Source: Streptomyces durmitorensis (GTDB lineage Bacteria; Actinomycetota; Actinomycetes; Streptomycetales; Streptomycetaceae). From it: DNA of 64,000 nucleotides. Location of the stretch: positions 5,084,001 to 5,148,000 of the forward strand of contig NZ_CP097289.1 of NCBI RefSeq assembly GCF_023498005.1, given 5' to 3'. The position numbers and the translations under genes were made by a program. Below the pieces are notes generated by a model that saw only the letters and a list, made by a program, of their open reading frames with translations, was not told the DNA's origin and did no database searches. This document shows, piece by piece, positions 27,054 through 37,325 of this stretch (positions are counted from its first letter, which is position 1; the number at the start of each line of letters is the position of its first letter).

Positions 27054-28877
27054 GTGCCAGCCACTCCTCAGCCACGTCGGCCCAGACGCCGCGCCACCCG
27101 TCTGCTCGCCGCCGCGGCCGGTCTCGCCACGCTCGGTGCGCTGGCCGCCGCGCTGCCCGCGAGCGCAGGGCAGTCCGCCGGACAGGATGCTGCGGGCGCG
27201 GCGGGCAAGAAGCGCACCGTCGACGTGCAGCTGCTGTCCTTCAACGACTTCCACGGCAATCTGCAGCCGCCGGCCGGATCGTCGGGCCAGGTCACGGAGA
27301 AGCAGCCCGACGGGACCGAGAAGAAGATCGACGCGGGCGGTGCCGAGTACCTCGCCACGTCGCTGCGTACGGCCCGCAAGGGGAACCCCTACAGCGTCAC
27401 GGCGGCGGCCGGTGACCTCATCGGCGCGAGCCCGCTCCTGTCCGGCCTGTTCCACGACGAGCCGACCGTCGAGGCGATGAACAAGCTCGACCTCGACGTC
27501 ACCAGCGTCGGGAACCACGAGTTCGACGAGGGGGCCAAGGAGCTGGCCCGCATGCAGAAGGGCGGCTGCCACCCCAAGGACGGCTGCTTCGAGAAGGGCA
27601 AGAAGTTCAAGGGGGCCGACTACCCCTACCTCGCGGCCAACGTGACCGACGAGAAGACGGAACGGCCCATCCTCAAGCCGTACTGGGTGTGGAAGCACAA
27701 GGGCGTGAAGGTCGGCTTCATCGGCGTGACGCTTGAGGGCACGCCCGACATCGTCTCCGCCGAGGGCATCAAGGGGCTCAAGTTCCACGACGAGATCGAG
27801 ACGGTCAACAAGTACGCCAAGATCCTCGACAAGCAGGGCGTGAAGTCGATCGTCACGCTCCTCCACGAGGGCGGCTCTCCCGCGTCGCAGAGCTACAACT
27901 ACGACTGTGACGCCCCGGGCGCGGGCGACGGCATCTCGGGACCGATCACCACCATCGCCAAGGGCATCACGCCCAAGGTCGACGCGCTGGTCACCGGGCA
28001 CACGCACTCCGCGTACGTCTGCACCATCCCGGACCCCGCGGGCAAGCCCCGCATGGTCACGTCCGCCTCGTCCTACGGGAAGCTCTACACGGACACGACG
28101 CTCACGTACGACCGGAAGACGAAGGACATCGTCCGTACGTCGGTGAAGTCGGCGAACCACGTCGTCAGCCGTGAGCAGGCCAAGGCCAAGGACATGACCT
28201 CGCTCATCGGGCGCTGGAACAAGCTGGCCGAGCCCGTCGCCAACAAGCCCGTCGGCTTCATCTCCGCCGACATCCCCGGCCGTGGCGCCACCACCCCCGA
28301 GGCGCCGCTCGGCGACCTGATCGCGGACGCGCAGCTCGCGCACGGCAAGTCGCTCGACCCCGAGACGGATCTGGGGCTGATGAACCCCGGCGGCATCCGC
28401 TCCGACCTCGTCCACAAGGCGAGCGGGAGCGAGGGTGACGGCGTGGTGACGTACGGCGAGGGCTTCACCGTGCAGCCGTTCAGCAACACGGTCAATCTTG
28501 TCGACCTGACCGGCGCCCAGCTGATCACCGGCCTGAAGCAGCAGGTCAGCGGGTCGAACGAGGCATCCCCGAAGATTCTGCAGATCTCGGACGGCCTGAC
28601 GTACACGCTCGACATGACCAAGTCCGGCGCCGACCGTGTCGTGACGGACTCGATCAAGCTGGGCGGCAAGGCGATCGATCCGGCCGCCACGTACCGTGTG
28701 GCGATGAACTCCTTCCTCGCGGGCGGCGGCGACGGCTTCGCCGAGCTCGGCAAGGGCGCGAAGCCGCTGGTCGGCAGCGATGACCTGAAGGCGTTCAACG
28801 ACTACCTCACCGCCAACTCCTCGGCGGACAAGCCGATCGCGCCGCCCAAGGCGGACAGGATCACCATCGTGAAGTGA
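27054..28877 (+). CDS. Secreted 5'-nucleotidase / metallophosphoesterase
   Basis: 607 aa. A Tat-like, Arg-rich signal peptide (RRPRRRATRLLAAAAGLATL) ends near ASAG. The metallophosphatase motifs are NDFHGNL, GDLIGASP, GNHEFDEG and GHTHSAYV. The C-terminal 5'-nucleotidase domain starts near residue 395 with NPGGIRSDL and TVQPFSNTVNLVDLTG. It should release phosphate from extracellular nucleotides, in keeping with the phosphate genes nearby. GTG 27054 has AGGGGGA at a good distance. I saw no clear PHO box upstream. Confidence 0.92.
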   Translation: MPATPQPRRPRRRATRLLAAAAGLATLGALAAALPASAGQSAGQDAAGAAGKKRTVDVQLLSFNDFHGNLQPPAGSSGQVTEKQPDGTEKKIDAGGAEYLATSLRTARKGNPYSVTAAAGDLIGASPLLSGLFHDEPTVEAMNKLDLDVTSVGNHEFDEGAKELARMQKGGCHPKDGCFEKGKKFKGADYPYLAANVTDEKTERPILKPYWVWKHKGVKVGFIGVTLEGTPDIVSAEGIKGLKFHDEIETVNKYAKILDKQGVKSIVTLLHEGGSPASQSYNYDCDAPGAGDGISGPITTIAKGITPKVDALVTGHTHSAYVCTIPDPAGKPRMVTSASSYGKLYTDTTLTYDRKTKDIVRTSVKSANHVVSREQAKAKDMTSLIGRWNKLAEPVANKPVGFISADIPGRGATTPEAPLGDLIADAQLAHGKSLDPETDLGLMNPGGIRSDLVHKASGSEGDGVVTYGEGFTVQPFSNTVNLVDLTGAQLITGLKQQVSGSNEASPKILQISDGLTYTLDMTKSGADRVVTDSIKLGGKAIDPAATYRVAMNSFLAGGGDGFAELGKGAKPLVGSDDLKAFNDYLTANSSADKPIAPPKADRITIVK

Positions 28878-28974
28878 ATGACGCGTTAACAGACGCACTC
28901 AGAAGGTGGCCCAAATCGGCGGTTACTGGGCGTGAGGCTTGGGGTGGGGTGTGAACGTATGGTGAAATCAGCTG

Positions 28975-30279
28975 ATGCGTTCCCCCCACCGCATAGCCAC
29001 GCTTCCGCCCGATCACAACCAGGCCTATCCGTCTGATGGTTGGCACGCCGCATCGGTTCCCCCAGAAGCAGCCTCAGAGGCGGTAGAGACCACCGCTCCC
29101 CTGAATCCGTACGACGAGCTCGGCGCCCTCGCGTCGCCGAACCCGCTGGAGGACTTCCTCCACGAGACGGACGACGAAGAGGCCGACAAGTCCGACGCGC
29201 CCTGGCAGCCGCCGAACCACCGCCGGGGCAGCCGCAGCCGCCGCCGCAGCAACCGGTTCGCCGGGCTCCCGCTCGCCGCGAAGGCCGTCGTCGCACTCCT
29301 GGTCGCCACCGCCTTCCTCGGCCTCGGCGACCGCTGGGCCCTGCTCTACGCCGAGCACGAGGCCGCTCAGAAGCTCAAGGACTCCATGCACCTGAGCGCC
29401 ACGCCCGAGGTCGACATCGAGGGCTTCCCCTTCCTGACCCAGGTCGTCGACAAGCGCGTGGACAAGGTCAAGGTCACCGTCCCGGACGTCGCGGCCGACC
29501 GGATCTCGCTCGCCCAGGTCTCCGCCACCGCCAACGACGTGAAGATCACCGGCGACGGGCCCACCGACATCAAGGGCGCCCTCATCTCCGAGATGAACGG
29601 CGAGGTGCTGCTCTCCTTCGACGACCTGAACCGTGAACTGGGCGCGTCCCAGGTCACGTTCACCGGCCACGGCCGCGACCAGGTGCTCGCCCGCGGCACG
29701 CTGCCCGTCGCGGGCCACGACCTGAAGCTGCGCGCCGACGCCCGCATCCAGCGCAACGGCGACCGCGGCATCTCCACCGACATCGGCAGGATGAGCCTGC
29801 AGATCGGCGACCTGGCGACCTACCGGCCCGGCACCCGCGAGTCCGAGGGCCTGCACCTCAGCAAGAAGTCCGCCGACCGGCTCGCCGAGGAGACCGCCAA
29901 GGCGAAGGCGCTGCTCTCCGTCCCGTCGATCGTCGAGCGGCTCGGGGTGCCGGACTCGGTGGTCAGCGGGGCACTCAAGAGCGACTCCAAGCTCCACGAC
30001 CTGGTGGGCTCGCCGCGCTTCATCAACGACGTGATGGGCCTGAACCTCATCGACGTCGCCATGGGCCACCCCGAGCTCCTGAAGAAGCTGGGCCTCGACC
30101 CGGCGCTCCTCAAGGGCCTCTCCCAGCTCACCCGCCCCGTGCTCGCCGACCGCCTCACCCTCGCCTTCCAGCTGCCGAAGCTGCCGGGGGACGGGCACGT
30201 GTGGCTGAAGGACGTCAGCGTGCGGGACGACGGGATCCGGGTGCGGCTCACGGGTACGGGGCTGAGCATCGGCAAGTAG
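28975..30279 (+). CDS. DUF2993 membrane-anchored protein
   Basis: 434 aa. The N-terminal ~95 residues are cytoplasmic and acidic then Arg-rich (RRGSRSRRRSNRF), with one membrane helix (~105-125). The DUF2993 (LmeA-like) domain starts ATPEVDIEGFPFLTQV and repeats the beta pattern VDKVKVTV. Mycobacterial LmeA acts in lipomannan maturation; here only an envelope role can be inferred. A shorter relative with the same GFPFLTQV motif lies at 38.7 kb. Confidence 0.85.
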   Translation: MRSPHRIATLPPDHNQAYPSDGWHAASVPPEAASEAVETTAPLNPYDELGALASPNPLEDFLHETDDEEADKSDAPWQPPNHRRGSRSRRRSNRFAGLPLAAKAVVALLVATAFLGLGDRWALLYAEHEAAQKLKDSMHLSATPEVDIEGFPFLTQVVDKRVDKVKVTVPDVAADRISLAQVSATANDVKITGDGPTDIKGALISEMNGEVLLSFDDLNRELGASQVTFTGHGRDQVLARGTLPVAGHDLKLRADARIQRNGDRGISTDIGRMSLQIGDLATYRPGTRESEGLHLSKKSADRLAEETAKAKALLSVPSIVERLGVPDSVVSGALKSDSKLHDLVGSPRFINDVMGLNLIDVAMGHPELLKKLGLDPALLKGLSQLTRPVLADRLTLAFQLPKLPGDGHVWLKDVSVRDDGIRVRLTGTGLSIGK

Positions 30280-30283
30280 GGGC

Positions 30284-31699
30284 CTAGCCGGTCGGGGGCG
30301 GGGTGGGCGCGCCCGGCAGGCGGACCGTCGCCACCGTCCCGCCGCCCTGAGCGTGCTCAAGCGCCACCTGGCCGCCCGACTGGTGCACGGTGCGGGCCAC
30401 GATGGACAGGCCGAGGCCCGATCCGGGGAGACTGCGGGCCGACGGGGAGCGCCAGAAGCGGTCGAAGACGTGCGGGAGTTCGTCGTCGGGGATGCCGGGG
30501 CCGTGATCGCGGACGGTCAGCGCGCCGTCCTTCAGGGCCACCTCGACGGTGGAGCCGGGGGGCCCGAACTTCACCGCGTTGTCCAGGATGTTCACGACTG
30601 CCCGCTCAAGGGCCGCGGGCTCCGCGCGTACGTACCAGGGGGCGAGGTCCGCGGCGAACGTCAGCTCGGGCCCGCGCAGACGCGCCCGCTCCAGTGCGTT
30701 CTCCACGACCTCGTGCAGGGCGATGACCTGCACCTTGCCGCCCTGCCCGGTGTCCGTGCGGGACAGCTCCTGCAAGTCGCCGATCAGCGAGGCGAGTTCG
30801 GTCATCTGGGCCGTCACCGAGGCGAGCAGGGCCTTGCGGTCGTCGGGCGGGATGGCCCGTCCGGTGTCCTCGCTGCGGGCGAGCAGCTCGATGTTCGTAC
30901 GGAGCGAGGTGAGGGGGGTGCGGAGCTCGTGCCCCGCGTCGGCGATGAGCTGTTGCTGGAGGTCGCGCGATGAGGCGAGCGATGCGGTCATGGAGTTGAA
31001 GGAGCGCGAGAGGCGGGCGATCTCGTCGTCGCCCTCGGCGGGGATCCGCAGGTCCAGATCCTCCGTGCGGGCCACGTGCTCCACGGCCGCGGTGAGCTCG
31101 TCCACCGGGCGGAGACCGGTGCGGGCCACCCAGAGGCCGGCGGCGCCTGCGCCGAGTACGCCGATTCCGGCGACGAGGACGAGGACCAGGACGAGGTTGC
31201 CCAGGGTGTCGTCGACCTCGCTGAGGGGCCGGGCCACGGAGACCGCGAGAGGCTGTCCGTCCAGGGGGTAGGTGAGGACGCGGTACTTGGCGCCGTTCGA
31301 CGCCGTGGCGGTGTGGATCACCTGGGTGGACGTGCGGTCGGCGACATCGACGTCCCCGGGGGAGACCTCGATGGACTGCTTGCCGGAGATGACGCAGCTG
31401 TTGCCCTTGCGGTCGACGACCTGGACCGTCGACTTGAACGGGTTCGGATCGTTCTCCTGGTTGCTGATGACCGACGCGTGGCGGCACTGTCCGTTGCCGT
31501 CGATCAGGCTGAGCACGAGCTGATCCGGCACCCGGTTGGAACTCAGCGCTTCGTCCAGCGAGTTGATCAGCGCGGTGCGCACCACGAACCAGCACACGAC
31601 GGCGGCCGCCGCGACCGCCAACGCGACCGCCGTGGCCACCAGCATGGCAAGGCGTGAGCGGAGCGGCAGCGCCCGGAAGCGCCGGACGAGCCCCTTCAC
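30284..31699 (-). CDS. Sensor histidine kinase
   Basis: 471 aa. Two membrane helices (about 15-40 and 160-185) flank an extracytoplasmic sensor with a Cys pair ([15 protein letters not shown]). HAMP follows, then the phosphorylated His in [15 protein letters not shown]-box [13 protein letters not shown] and G-box [20 protein letters not shown]. It overlaps the response-regulator stop by four bases. Convergent with the DUF2993 gene with only four bases between. The signal is unknown; the adjacent HtrA protease makes envelope stress a reasonable guess. Confidence 0.92.
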   Translation of the reverse strand: MKGLVRRFRALPLRSRLAMLVATAVALAVAAAAVVCWFVVRTALINSLDEALSSNRVPDQLVLSLIDGNGQCRHASVISNQENDPNPFKSTVQVVDRKGNSCVISGKQSIEVSPGDVDVADRTSTQVIHTATASNGAKYRVLTYPLDGQPLAVSVARPLSEVDDTLGNLVLVLVLVAGIGVLGAGAAGLWVARTGLRPVDELTAAVEHVARTEDLDLRIPAEGDDEIARLSRSFNSMTASLASSRDLQQQLIADAGHELRTPLTSLRTNIELLARSEDTGRAIPPDDRKALLASVTAQMTELASLIGDLQELSRTDTGQGGKVQVIALHEVVENALERARLRGPELTFAADLAPWYVRAEPAALERAVVNILDNAVKFGPPGSTVEVALKDGALTVRDHGPGIPDDELPHVFDRFWRSPSARSLPGSGLGLSIVARTVHQSGGQVALEHAQGGGTVATVRLPGAPTPPPTG

Positions 31700-32430
31700 T
31701 CGCCGCCCCCGGACCCCGGCCGCAGCACGTACCCCACACCCCGCACCGTATGAACGAGGCGCGGCTCGCCCCCCGCCTCGGTCTTGCGGCGCAGGTACAT
31801 GACGTACACGTCCAGGGAGTTGGAGGAGGGCTCGAAGTCGAAGCCCCAGACGGCCTTCAGGATCTGCTCCCGCGTGAGGACCTGCCGGGGGTGCGCCAGG
31901 AACATCTCCAACAAGGTGAACTCCGTGCGGGTCAGCTCCACCGTCCGCGCCCCGCGAGTGACCTCACGCGTCGCGAGGTCCATCCGCAGGTCGCCGAAGG
32001 CGAGCATGTCGCCCTCCTCGGCCTGGCCCGCCGCGGCCGCGTACGAACTGCGGCGCAGGAGTGCCCGGATCCGCGCGAAGAGCTCGTCGAGCTCGAACGG
32101 CTTGACCAGATAGTCGTCGGCGCCCGCGTCGAGCCCCGTGACGCGATCGCCCACGGTGTCGCGCGCGGTGAGCATCAGGATGGGCGTCAGGGACCCGGTG
32201 GCGCGGAGCCGGCGCGCGGCGGTGAGGCCGTCCATGCGGGGCATCTGGATGTCGAGTACGACGAGGTCGGGGCGGTAGGCCGCCGCCTTCTCAAGGGCGT
32301 CGGCGCCGTCGACGGCGACCTCCGTGCCGTACCCCTCGAAGGCGAGGCTGCGCTGCAGCGCCTCCCGCACGGCGGGCTCGTCGTCGACGATCAGGATGCG
32401 CTGCTGCTGCTCGCCTTCGGCGGGGCTCAT
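31696..32430 (-). CDS. OmpR-family response regulator
   Basis: 244 aa. Receiver domain with the acidic pocket in LIVDDEP, phosphorylated Asp in [12 protein letters not shown] and the Lys in DYLVKPF. C-terminal winged helix [20 protein letters not shown] with VDVYV-type wing ([16 protein letters not shown]). Cognate partner of the kinase just downstream. Upstream on the same strand are a small protein and the HtrA protease. Confidence 0.93.
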   Translation of the reverse strand: MSPAEGEQQQRILIVDDEPAVREALQRSLAFEGYGTEVAVDGADALEKAAAYRPDLVVLDIQMPRMDGLTAARRLRATGSLTPILMLTARDTVGDRVTGLDAGADDYLVKPFELDELFARIRALLRRSSYAAAAGQAEEGDMLAFGDLRMDLATREVTRGARTVELTRTEFTLLEMFLAHPRQVLTREQILKAVWGFDFEPSSNSLDVYVMYLRRKTEAGGEPRLVHTVRGVGYVLRPGSGGGE

Positions 32431-32472
32431 CGGCTTGTGACTTCCTTGGGTACGGGTCGGACGGGGCCGGTA

Positions 32473-32697
32473 TCAGCCTCGCACGCGCGCGCGGGGCTTG
32501 CGGCGTGCGGCGGGGCGGGACGACACCTGGGAGGCGGCCACTTCCGGGGCACGGGCCGCGGTGGCGCCGTGCAGCTCACCGGCCACGGCGAGGGGGAGGC
32601 CGAGCCCCGCCGGATCGGTGTCGGGAAGGCTGCCCCAGCCGATGGTGACGGCGAGCGCGTGCCGGGCGCGGTTGACGGTGATGGTCGGTCCGGACAT
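32473..32697 (-). CDS. Small hypothetical protein after the HtrA gene
   Basis: 74 aa, a short beta-rich start (GPTITVNRARHALAVTIGWG) then an Ala/Arg-rich tail. GGAGG lies six bases before the ATG, and it follows the protease gene by 25 bp. No known domain seen. Confidence 0.55.
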   Translation of the reverse strand: MSGPTITVNRARHALAVTIGWGSLPDTDPAGLGLPLAVAGELHGATAARAPEVAASQVSSRPAARRKPRARVRG

Positions 32698-32722
32698 GAG
32701 GGCCTCCAGGGGAGTGGGCGGG

Positions 32723-33736
32723 TCAGTCGGTGGCGCCGGCGCGCAGGGTGTCGAGGTCGGCCTTGACCGTGTTGATCGGGATGGCGAATCCGAGTCCGAC
32801 GCTGCCCGAGCTCGACTCGGTGCCGCTCTGCGACGAACTGGGCGAGTACATCGCGGAGTTGATGCCGACGATGTTGCCGTTCATGTCGATGAGGGCGCCG
32901 CCGGAGTTGCCCGGGTTGAGCGAGGCGTCGGTCTGCAGGGCCTTGTACGTGGTCTTCGACGACCCGGTGTCGCCGTTGAACTGCTCGCCGCCGTACTCGA
33001 ACGGCCAGTTGCCGCCGCCCTGCTGTTGCTGCTGCTGTCCCTGGTCCTCGTCGGTCGAGACGGTGACGTCCCGGTCGAGGGCGGAGATGATGCCGCTGGT
33101 GACGGTGCCGGTCAGGCCCTCGGGGGAGCCGATCGCCACGACGTCGTCGCCGATCTTCACGTTGTCGGAGTTGCCGAGGCTCGCGGGCTTGAGGCCGGAG
33201 GCGCCCTCGACCTTGATCAGCGCCAGGTCCTTCTTGCTGTCGGTGCCGACGACCTTGGCGTCGTACGTCTTGCCGTCGTTCGTCTTCACCTTGACCGACG
33301 AGGCGCCGGAGATCACGTGGTTGTTGGTGATGATCTCGCCGTCGTCCGTGATGATCACGCCGGATCCGGTGGCCTCACCCGCGCTGGACTTGGCGCTGAT
33401 CTCCACGATGCTGGGGCTGACCGCCTCGGCGACGCCGGAGACGGTGCCCTTCTGGCTGGTGGGCACGACGTTCGTGTTGGTGGCGCTGCTGGCGGAGCCG
33501 TCCTTGCCGGTCAGCTCCTGGAAGGCGTAGGCGGTGCCGCCACCGACTGCCGCTGCCGCGATGGCCACGGCGGCGAGCAGGGCCAGGGGGCCCCGTGCCC
33601 GGCGCCGGTGCTTCTGCGGTACTTGCGGCTCTTCCGGTGCGTAAGCGGGCGGGGGCGGGTACGCGCCCGGCGTACCGCCATGGTGAACAGGCGCTGACGA
33701 CTGCTGCTGCTGGGGGTACTCACCGCTGGTTGTCAT
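32723..33736 (-). CDS. Membrane-anchored HtrA/trypsin-like serine protease
   Basis: 337 aa. Gln/Pro-rich cytoplasmic tail, one membrane helix (~50-72), then a trypsin fold with His in IITNNHVI, Asp in KDLALIKVE and Ser in NPGNSGGALID. No PDZ domain follows, unlike classical HtrA. A Gln-rich loop (DQGQQQQQQGG) interrupts the protease domain. Expected to degrade misfolded envelope proteins outside the membrane. Lies upstream of a two-component pair on the same strand. Confidence 0.9.
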   Translation of the reverse strand: MTTSGEYPQQQQSSAPVHHGGTPGAYPPPPAYAPEEPQVPQKHRRRARGPLALLAAVAIAAAAVGGGTAYAFQELTGKDGSASSATNTNVVPTSQKGTVSGVAEAVSPSIVEISAKSSAGEATGSGVIITDDGEIITNNHVISGASSVKVKTNDGKTYDAKVVGTDSKKDLALIKVEGASGLKPASLGNSDNVKIGDDVVAIGSPEGLTGTVTSGIISALDRDVTVSTDEDQGQQQQQQGGGNWPFEYGGEQFNGDTGSSKTTYKALQTDASLNPGNSGGALIDMNGNIVGINSAMYSPSSSQSGTESSSGSVGLGFAIPINTVKADLDTLRAGATD

Positions 33737-33823
33737 GGAATCCAGGCTGCGGGGCCTTCATGAGAGGCGGCTGAGTACGCCCTGAGAACACCGGTAGAAG
33801 TGCGTATGCCCCTTATAAAGGTG

Positions 33824-33883
33824 CTCAAGGCCGCCGCTTCGCGGCGATACTTTCCCGCCCACCCACCCGATCACCCCGCAGCG
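33824..33883 (+). repeat. Dispersed repeat, family 1, copy 4
   Basis: CTCAAGGCCGCCGCTTCGCG start, then TTTCCCGCCCACCCACCCGA and TCACCCCGC. Matches the copies at 12.1-12.5 kb and 44.1 kb. Confidence 0.8.
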
Positions 33884-33951
33884 TCCCGCCCTTGCCAGCC
33901 GCTCCTGCTGTGGGTGGGGGTGGTGGGGGCTGTCGGGCCGCCAAGCCGCCT

Positions 33952-34000
33952 CCTGCTGTGGGCAGGCGTTCCGCAAGGCGGAACGGGTGGGCACAGCCCG
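33952..34000 (+). repeat. Dispersed repeat, family 2, noncoding copy
   Basis: CCTGCTGTGGGCAGGCGTTC then a CCGCAAGGCGG loop and AACGGGTGGGCACAGCCCG. Near-identical to the copy inside the CHAD gene. Together with the family-1 copy it fills the 293-bp space between the HtrA and LacI genes, which holds no other visible feature. Confidence 0.8.
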
Positions 34001-34029
34001 AAGCTGCCGGGCACGCGATGAACCAGGCG

Positions 34030-35052
34030 TCAGCTGCAGCCGCAGGACTGGCGGACCACCAGCCGCGAGGGGAACAGCTTCAGGCGCTCCCGGCGGGACC
34101 CCGCCACCCGAAGCCCGTCGTCCAGGACAAGGTCGACCGCGGCGCGAGCCATCGCAGGCCGATCCGAGGCCACCGTCGTCAGCGGCGGGTCCGTGAGCCC
34201 CGCCTCCTTCACATCATCGAACCCGGCGACAGCCAACTGCCCCGGCACATCGATCCGCAGCTCCCGCGCAGCCCGCAGAATGCCGATCGCCTGGTCGTCG
34301 GTGGAGCAGAAGATGGCGCTCGGCCGATCCGGCCGGGCAAGCAGCTCCAGCGCCATCTGATACGCGTCATAGCGGTTGTACGGCGCCTCGAAGAGCCGCC
34401 CCTCCACCGACCGCCCGGCCTCCCGCATGGCCCGCCGCCACCCCTCGACATGGTCGGAGACGGGGTCACCCACCGTCGGCGTCTCGGCCGTGCCGCCGAC
34501 ACAGGCGACGTACTCGTGCCCGTGCTCGAGAAGGTGCCGCGTGGCCAGCTGCGCGCCGCCCAGGTCGTCCGTGACGACGGCGACGTCGTCGATCGCCTCG
34601 GGCCGCTCGTGAAGCAGCACGACCCGCGCGTCCCACGCGTCGATCTCCGCGGCCGCCGAATCGGTCAGGCCGTGGCTGACGAGGATGAGGCCGGAGACCC
34701 TCATGCCGAGGAAGGCCCGCAGATAGTGGGCCTCGCGCTCGTCCACGTAGTCCGTGTTGCCGACCAGCACCATTTTTCCGCGCTCGGAAGCCGCCTGCTC
34801 CACGGCATGCGTCATCTCCGCGAAGAACGGCTGGCGCGCGTCCGGCACGATCATGCCTATGAGGTCGGTACGCCGCGACGCCATGGCCTGGGCCACCCGG
34901 TCAGGGCGGTACCCCAGCTCTTTGATCGCGGCGAGTACACGCTCGCGCGTGGCCGGGGCAACCGGCCGGGGTCCGTTGTTGATGACATAGCTGACGACGG
35001 CGGTGGAAGTACCCGCAAGTCGCGCCACGTCATCCCGAGTCACCTTGGCCAC
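34030..35052 (-). CDS. LacI-family regulator
   Basis: 340 aa. The N-terminal helix-turn-helix is [20 protein letters not shown] followed by [20 protein letters not shown]; the hinge helix is [15 protein letters not shown]. The periplasmic-binding-like domain follows ([58 protein letters not shown]). It lies 23 bp downstream of glnR and may be co-transcribed with it. The sugar or other ligand is unknown. It ends in an unusual CGCS tail. Confidence 0.9.
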   Translation of the reverse strand: MAKVTRDDVARLAGTSTAVVSYVINNGPRPVAPATRERVLAAIKELGYRPDRVAQAMASRRTDLIGMIVPDARQPFFAEMTHAVEQAASERGKMVLVGNTDYVDEREAHYLRAFLGMRVSGLILVSHGLTDSAAAEIDAWDARVVLLHERPEAIDDVAVVTDDLGGAQLATRHLLEHGHEYVACVGGTAETPTVGDPVSDHVEGWRRAMREAGRSVEGRLFEAPYNRYDAYQMALELLARPDRPSAIFCSTDDQAIGILRAARELRIDVPGQLAVAGFDDVKEAGLTDPPLTTVASDRPAMARAAVDLVLDDGLRVAGSRRERLKLFPSRLVVRQSCGCS

Positions 35053-35075
35053 GCGCGGAGTCTACGCGGATGGAA

Positions 35076-35900
35076 CTACCGCTGGGCAGGGCGTACGGCA
35101 GCTTCCTTCGGCGCGGACGCGGCGGGTGCCGCGTCCCGCTTCGGGATCTCCCTGTGCTGCTCCCTGTGCTCGCCCTCGGCCGGCGGAGTGGCCGCCTTCG
35201 CCTTGGCTCCGTCGGCCTCACGTTCGACCTTCTCCGGCGTCACGAAGCGATAGCCGACATTCCGGACGGTGCCGATGAGCGACTCGTGCTCGACACCGAG
35301 CTTCGCGCGCAGGCGCCGTACGTGGACGTCGACCGTCCGCGTGCCGCCGAAGTAGTCGTAGCCCCAGACCTCCTGGAGCAGCTGGGCCCGCGTGAACACG
35401 CGCCCGGGGTGCTGCGCCAGGTACTTGAGCAGCTCGAACTCCTTGAAGGTCAGGTCCAGGACCCGGCCCTTGAGCTTCGCGCTGTACGTCGCCTCGTCCA
35501 CGGAGAGATCGCCGTTGCGGATCTCCATGGGGGAGTCGTCGGCGGTGATCGACTGGCGGCCCATCGCGAGCCGCAGACGCGCCTCGACCTCGGCAGGACC
35601 TGCCGTGTCGAGGAGTACGTCGTCGATGCCCCAGTCGGCGGTGACGGCCGCGAGGCCGCCCTCCGTGACGACGAGGACGAGTGGACAGCCGGGTCCCGTG
35701 GAGCGGAGGAGCTGGCAGAGGCTGCGGACCTGAGGCAGGTCACGGCGGCCGTCGATCAGGATGACGTCGGCACCAGGGGTGTCGACGAGGGCCGGGCCTT
35801 CGGCGGGGGCCACCCGCACGTTGTGCAGCAGCAGGCCGAGGGCGGGAAGCACCTCCGTCGACGGCTGAAGGGCATTGGTAAGGAGCAGCAGAGAACTCAT
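35076..35900 (-). CDS. glnR: Nitrogen regulator GlnR (orphan OmpR type)
   Basis: 274 aa. A receiver-like domain ([37 protein letters not shown]) without a complete phosphorylation pocket, as known for GlnR, is followed by the OmpR winged helix ([40 protein letters not shown]). The C-terminal ~50 residues are a Lys/Ala/Glu tail. No kinase is adjacent. GlnR controls ammonium uptake and assimilation genes in actinomycetes. The sequence and the surrounding gene order match S. coelicolor GlnR (SCO4159) as I recall. Confidence 0.9.
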   Translation of the reverse strand: MSSLLLLTNALQPSTEVLPALGLLLHNVRVAPAEGPALVDTPGADVILIDGRRDLPQVRSLCQLLRSTGPGCPLVLVVTEGGLAAVTADWGIDDVLLDTAGPAEVEARLRLAMGRQSITADDSPMEIRNGDLSVDEATYSAKLKGRVLDLTFKEFELLKYLAQHPGRVFTRAQLLQEVWGYDYFGGTRTVDVHVRRLRAKLGVEHESLIGTVRNVGYRFVTPEKVEREADGAKAKAATPPAEGEHREQHREIPKRDAAPAASAPKEAAVRPAQR

Positions 35901-36171
35901 CGCCGCCCACCTGCCTGGGTCGTCCTACGGTTGTGCACGGTTCGCTCGCCCATAACGTCGGTTCCTCCTCGGTCCCTGCGAGGACGTTTACGGCACTGCT
36001 TCGTACTGATTACTGCGGTTCTGCGGCGGGGACCCCGCGCCCTGGGATCCCCACGTGCGGTTTCCCCACTTCGCGACGGCCGATGCGACTGGCCGTATAC
36101 AAGGCTTCAGAAAGCACGAAAGGACCCGGGGGCTTCGCTGCCCGGATCCTCTGCCAAGGAGAATAGCCCAC

Positions 36172-37032
36172 ATGACATCCGGTCCGGCAGGTCAAGCGGC
36201 GGGATCTTCTGTGCCGCCGATCACTCGCACTCCTTCCCGCGTTCAACGGAGCGCAACGCTCCGTACACAGGACGGGGTCGACATCGACGCGGCGTACGAC
36301 CCCGGGCCCGACCCCGCGGGGGAGCTCGCGATCGTGCTCGCGCACGGCTTCACGGGCGGCCTCGACCGGCCGCACGTGCGCCGCGCCGCGGGGGTCTTCG
36401 CCCAGCGTGCGGCCGTGATCACGTTCTCCTTCCGGGGGCACGGGGCGTCCGGCGGGCTCTCTACGGTCGGCGACCGCGAGGTGCTCGATCTGGCGGCCGC
36501 TGTGGAGTGGGCGCGCTCCCTCGGCCATGCGCGGGTGGTGACCGTGGGCTTCTCGATGGGCGGTTCCGTGGTGCTCCGGCACGCGGCGCTCGCCGGCGCC
36601 GCGCATGGGGGGCGCACAGAAGCGCGGGTTGACGCGGTGATCGCCGTGAGCGCTCCGGCACGGTGGTTCTACCGCGGGACGGCGCCGATGCGGCGGCTGC
36701 ACTGGGTCGTGACGCGTCCCCTGGGGCGCGTGGTGGGCCGTTTCGGCCTGCGCACGCGAATCCACCCGCACGAGTGGGACCCCGTCCCCCTCTCACCGGT
36801 GGAATCGGTCCCCCTGATCGCGCCCACGCCGCTCCTGATCGTGCACGGCGACCGGGACCCGTACTTCCCCGTGGACCACCCCCGGATGCTGGCCGCCGCC
36901 GCGGAGGGCGGGGCGGAGCTGTGGCTGGAGGAGGGGATGGGGCACGCGGAGAACGCGGCGGACGACGCCCTGCTCGGTCGGATCGCCGAGTGGGCCACGG
37001 CATCATGGACGTCGGCAACCGCCGATACGTGA
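36172..37032 (+). CDS. Alpha/beta hydrolase
   Basis: 286 aa. HGFTGG oxyanion region, nucleophile elbow GFSMGGS (Ser), Asp in HGDRDPYFP and a C-terminal His in MGHAENA give a complete triad. Substrate not evident. ATG 36172 follows AAGGAGA. A MoaD-like gene lies 30 bp downstream, so the two are probably one operon. Confidence 0.85.
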   Translation: MTSGPAGQAAGSSVPPITRTPSRVQRSATLRTQDGVDIDAAYDPGPDPAGELAIVLAHGFTGGLDRPHVRRAAGVFAQRAAVITFSFRGHGASGGLSTVGDREVLDLAAAVEWARSLGHARVVTVGFSMGGSVVLRHAALAGAAHGGRTEARVDAVIAVSAPARWFYRGTAPMRRLHWVVTRPLGRVVGRFGLRTRIHPHEWDPVPLSPVESVPLIAPTPLLIVHGDRDPYFPVDHPRMLAAAAEGGAELWLEEGMGHAENAADDALLGRIAEWATASWTSATADT

Positions 37033-37062
37033 GTCGGCGACCGCCGATCGAGAGGAGCTGCC

Positions 37063-37317
37063 ATGGTGAACGGCACCATTCGTTACTGGGCCGCGGCCAA
37101 AGCAGCCGCAGGCGTCGCGGAGGAGCCGTACGCCGCGACGACGCTCGCCGAGGCGCTGGACGCGGCACGCGAGCGACACCCCGGTGAGCTGGTCCGTGTA
37201 CTGCAGCGATGCTCGTTCCTCATCGACGGCGACCCCGTGGGTACCCGTGGGCATGAGACGGTACGGCTGGCCGAGGGCGGCACGGTCGAGGTGCTCCCGC
37301 CGTTCGCAGGAGGGTGA
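37063..37317 (+). CDS. MoaD/ThiS-like sulfur-carrier protein
   Basis: 84 aa beta-grasp protein ending in the diagnostic Gly-Gly (LPPFAGG), which is adenylated and thiocarboxylated in this family. IRYWAAAKAAAGVAEEPY and GGTVEVLPPF are the usual first and last strands. Its own E1-like activator is not adjacent. The nearby rhodanese and DUF1416 genes make a sulfur-transfer role plausible, whether for molybdopterin or another product. Confidence 0.88.
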   Translation: MVNGTIRYWAAAKAAAGVAEEPYAATTLAEALDAARERHPGELVRVLQRCSFLIDGDPVGTRGHETVRLAEGGTVEVLPPFAGG

Positions 37318-37325
37318 GCAGCGCT

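Noticed and set aside
32723..33736. Classical HtrA/DegP with a PDZ domain
   Set aside because: The chain ends soon after the catalytic Ser region and no PDZ sequence follows, so I call it a trypsin-like HtrA-type protease without PDZ.
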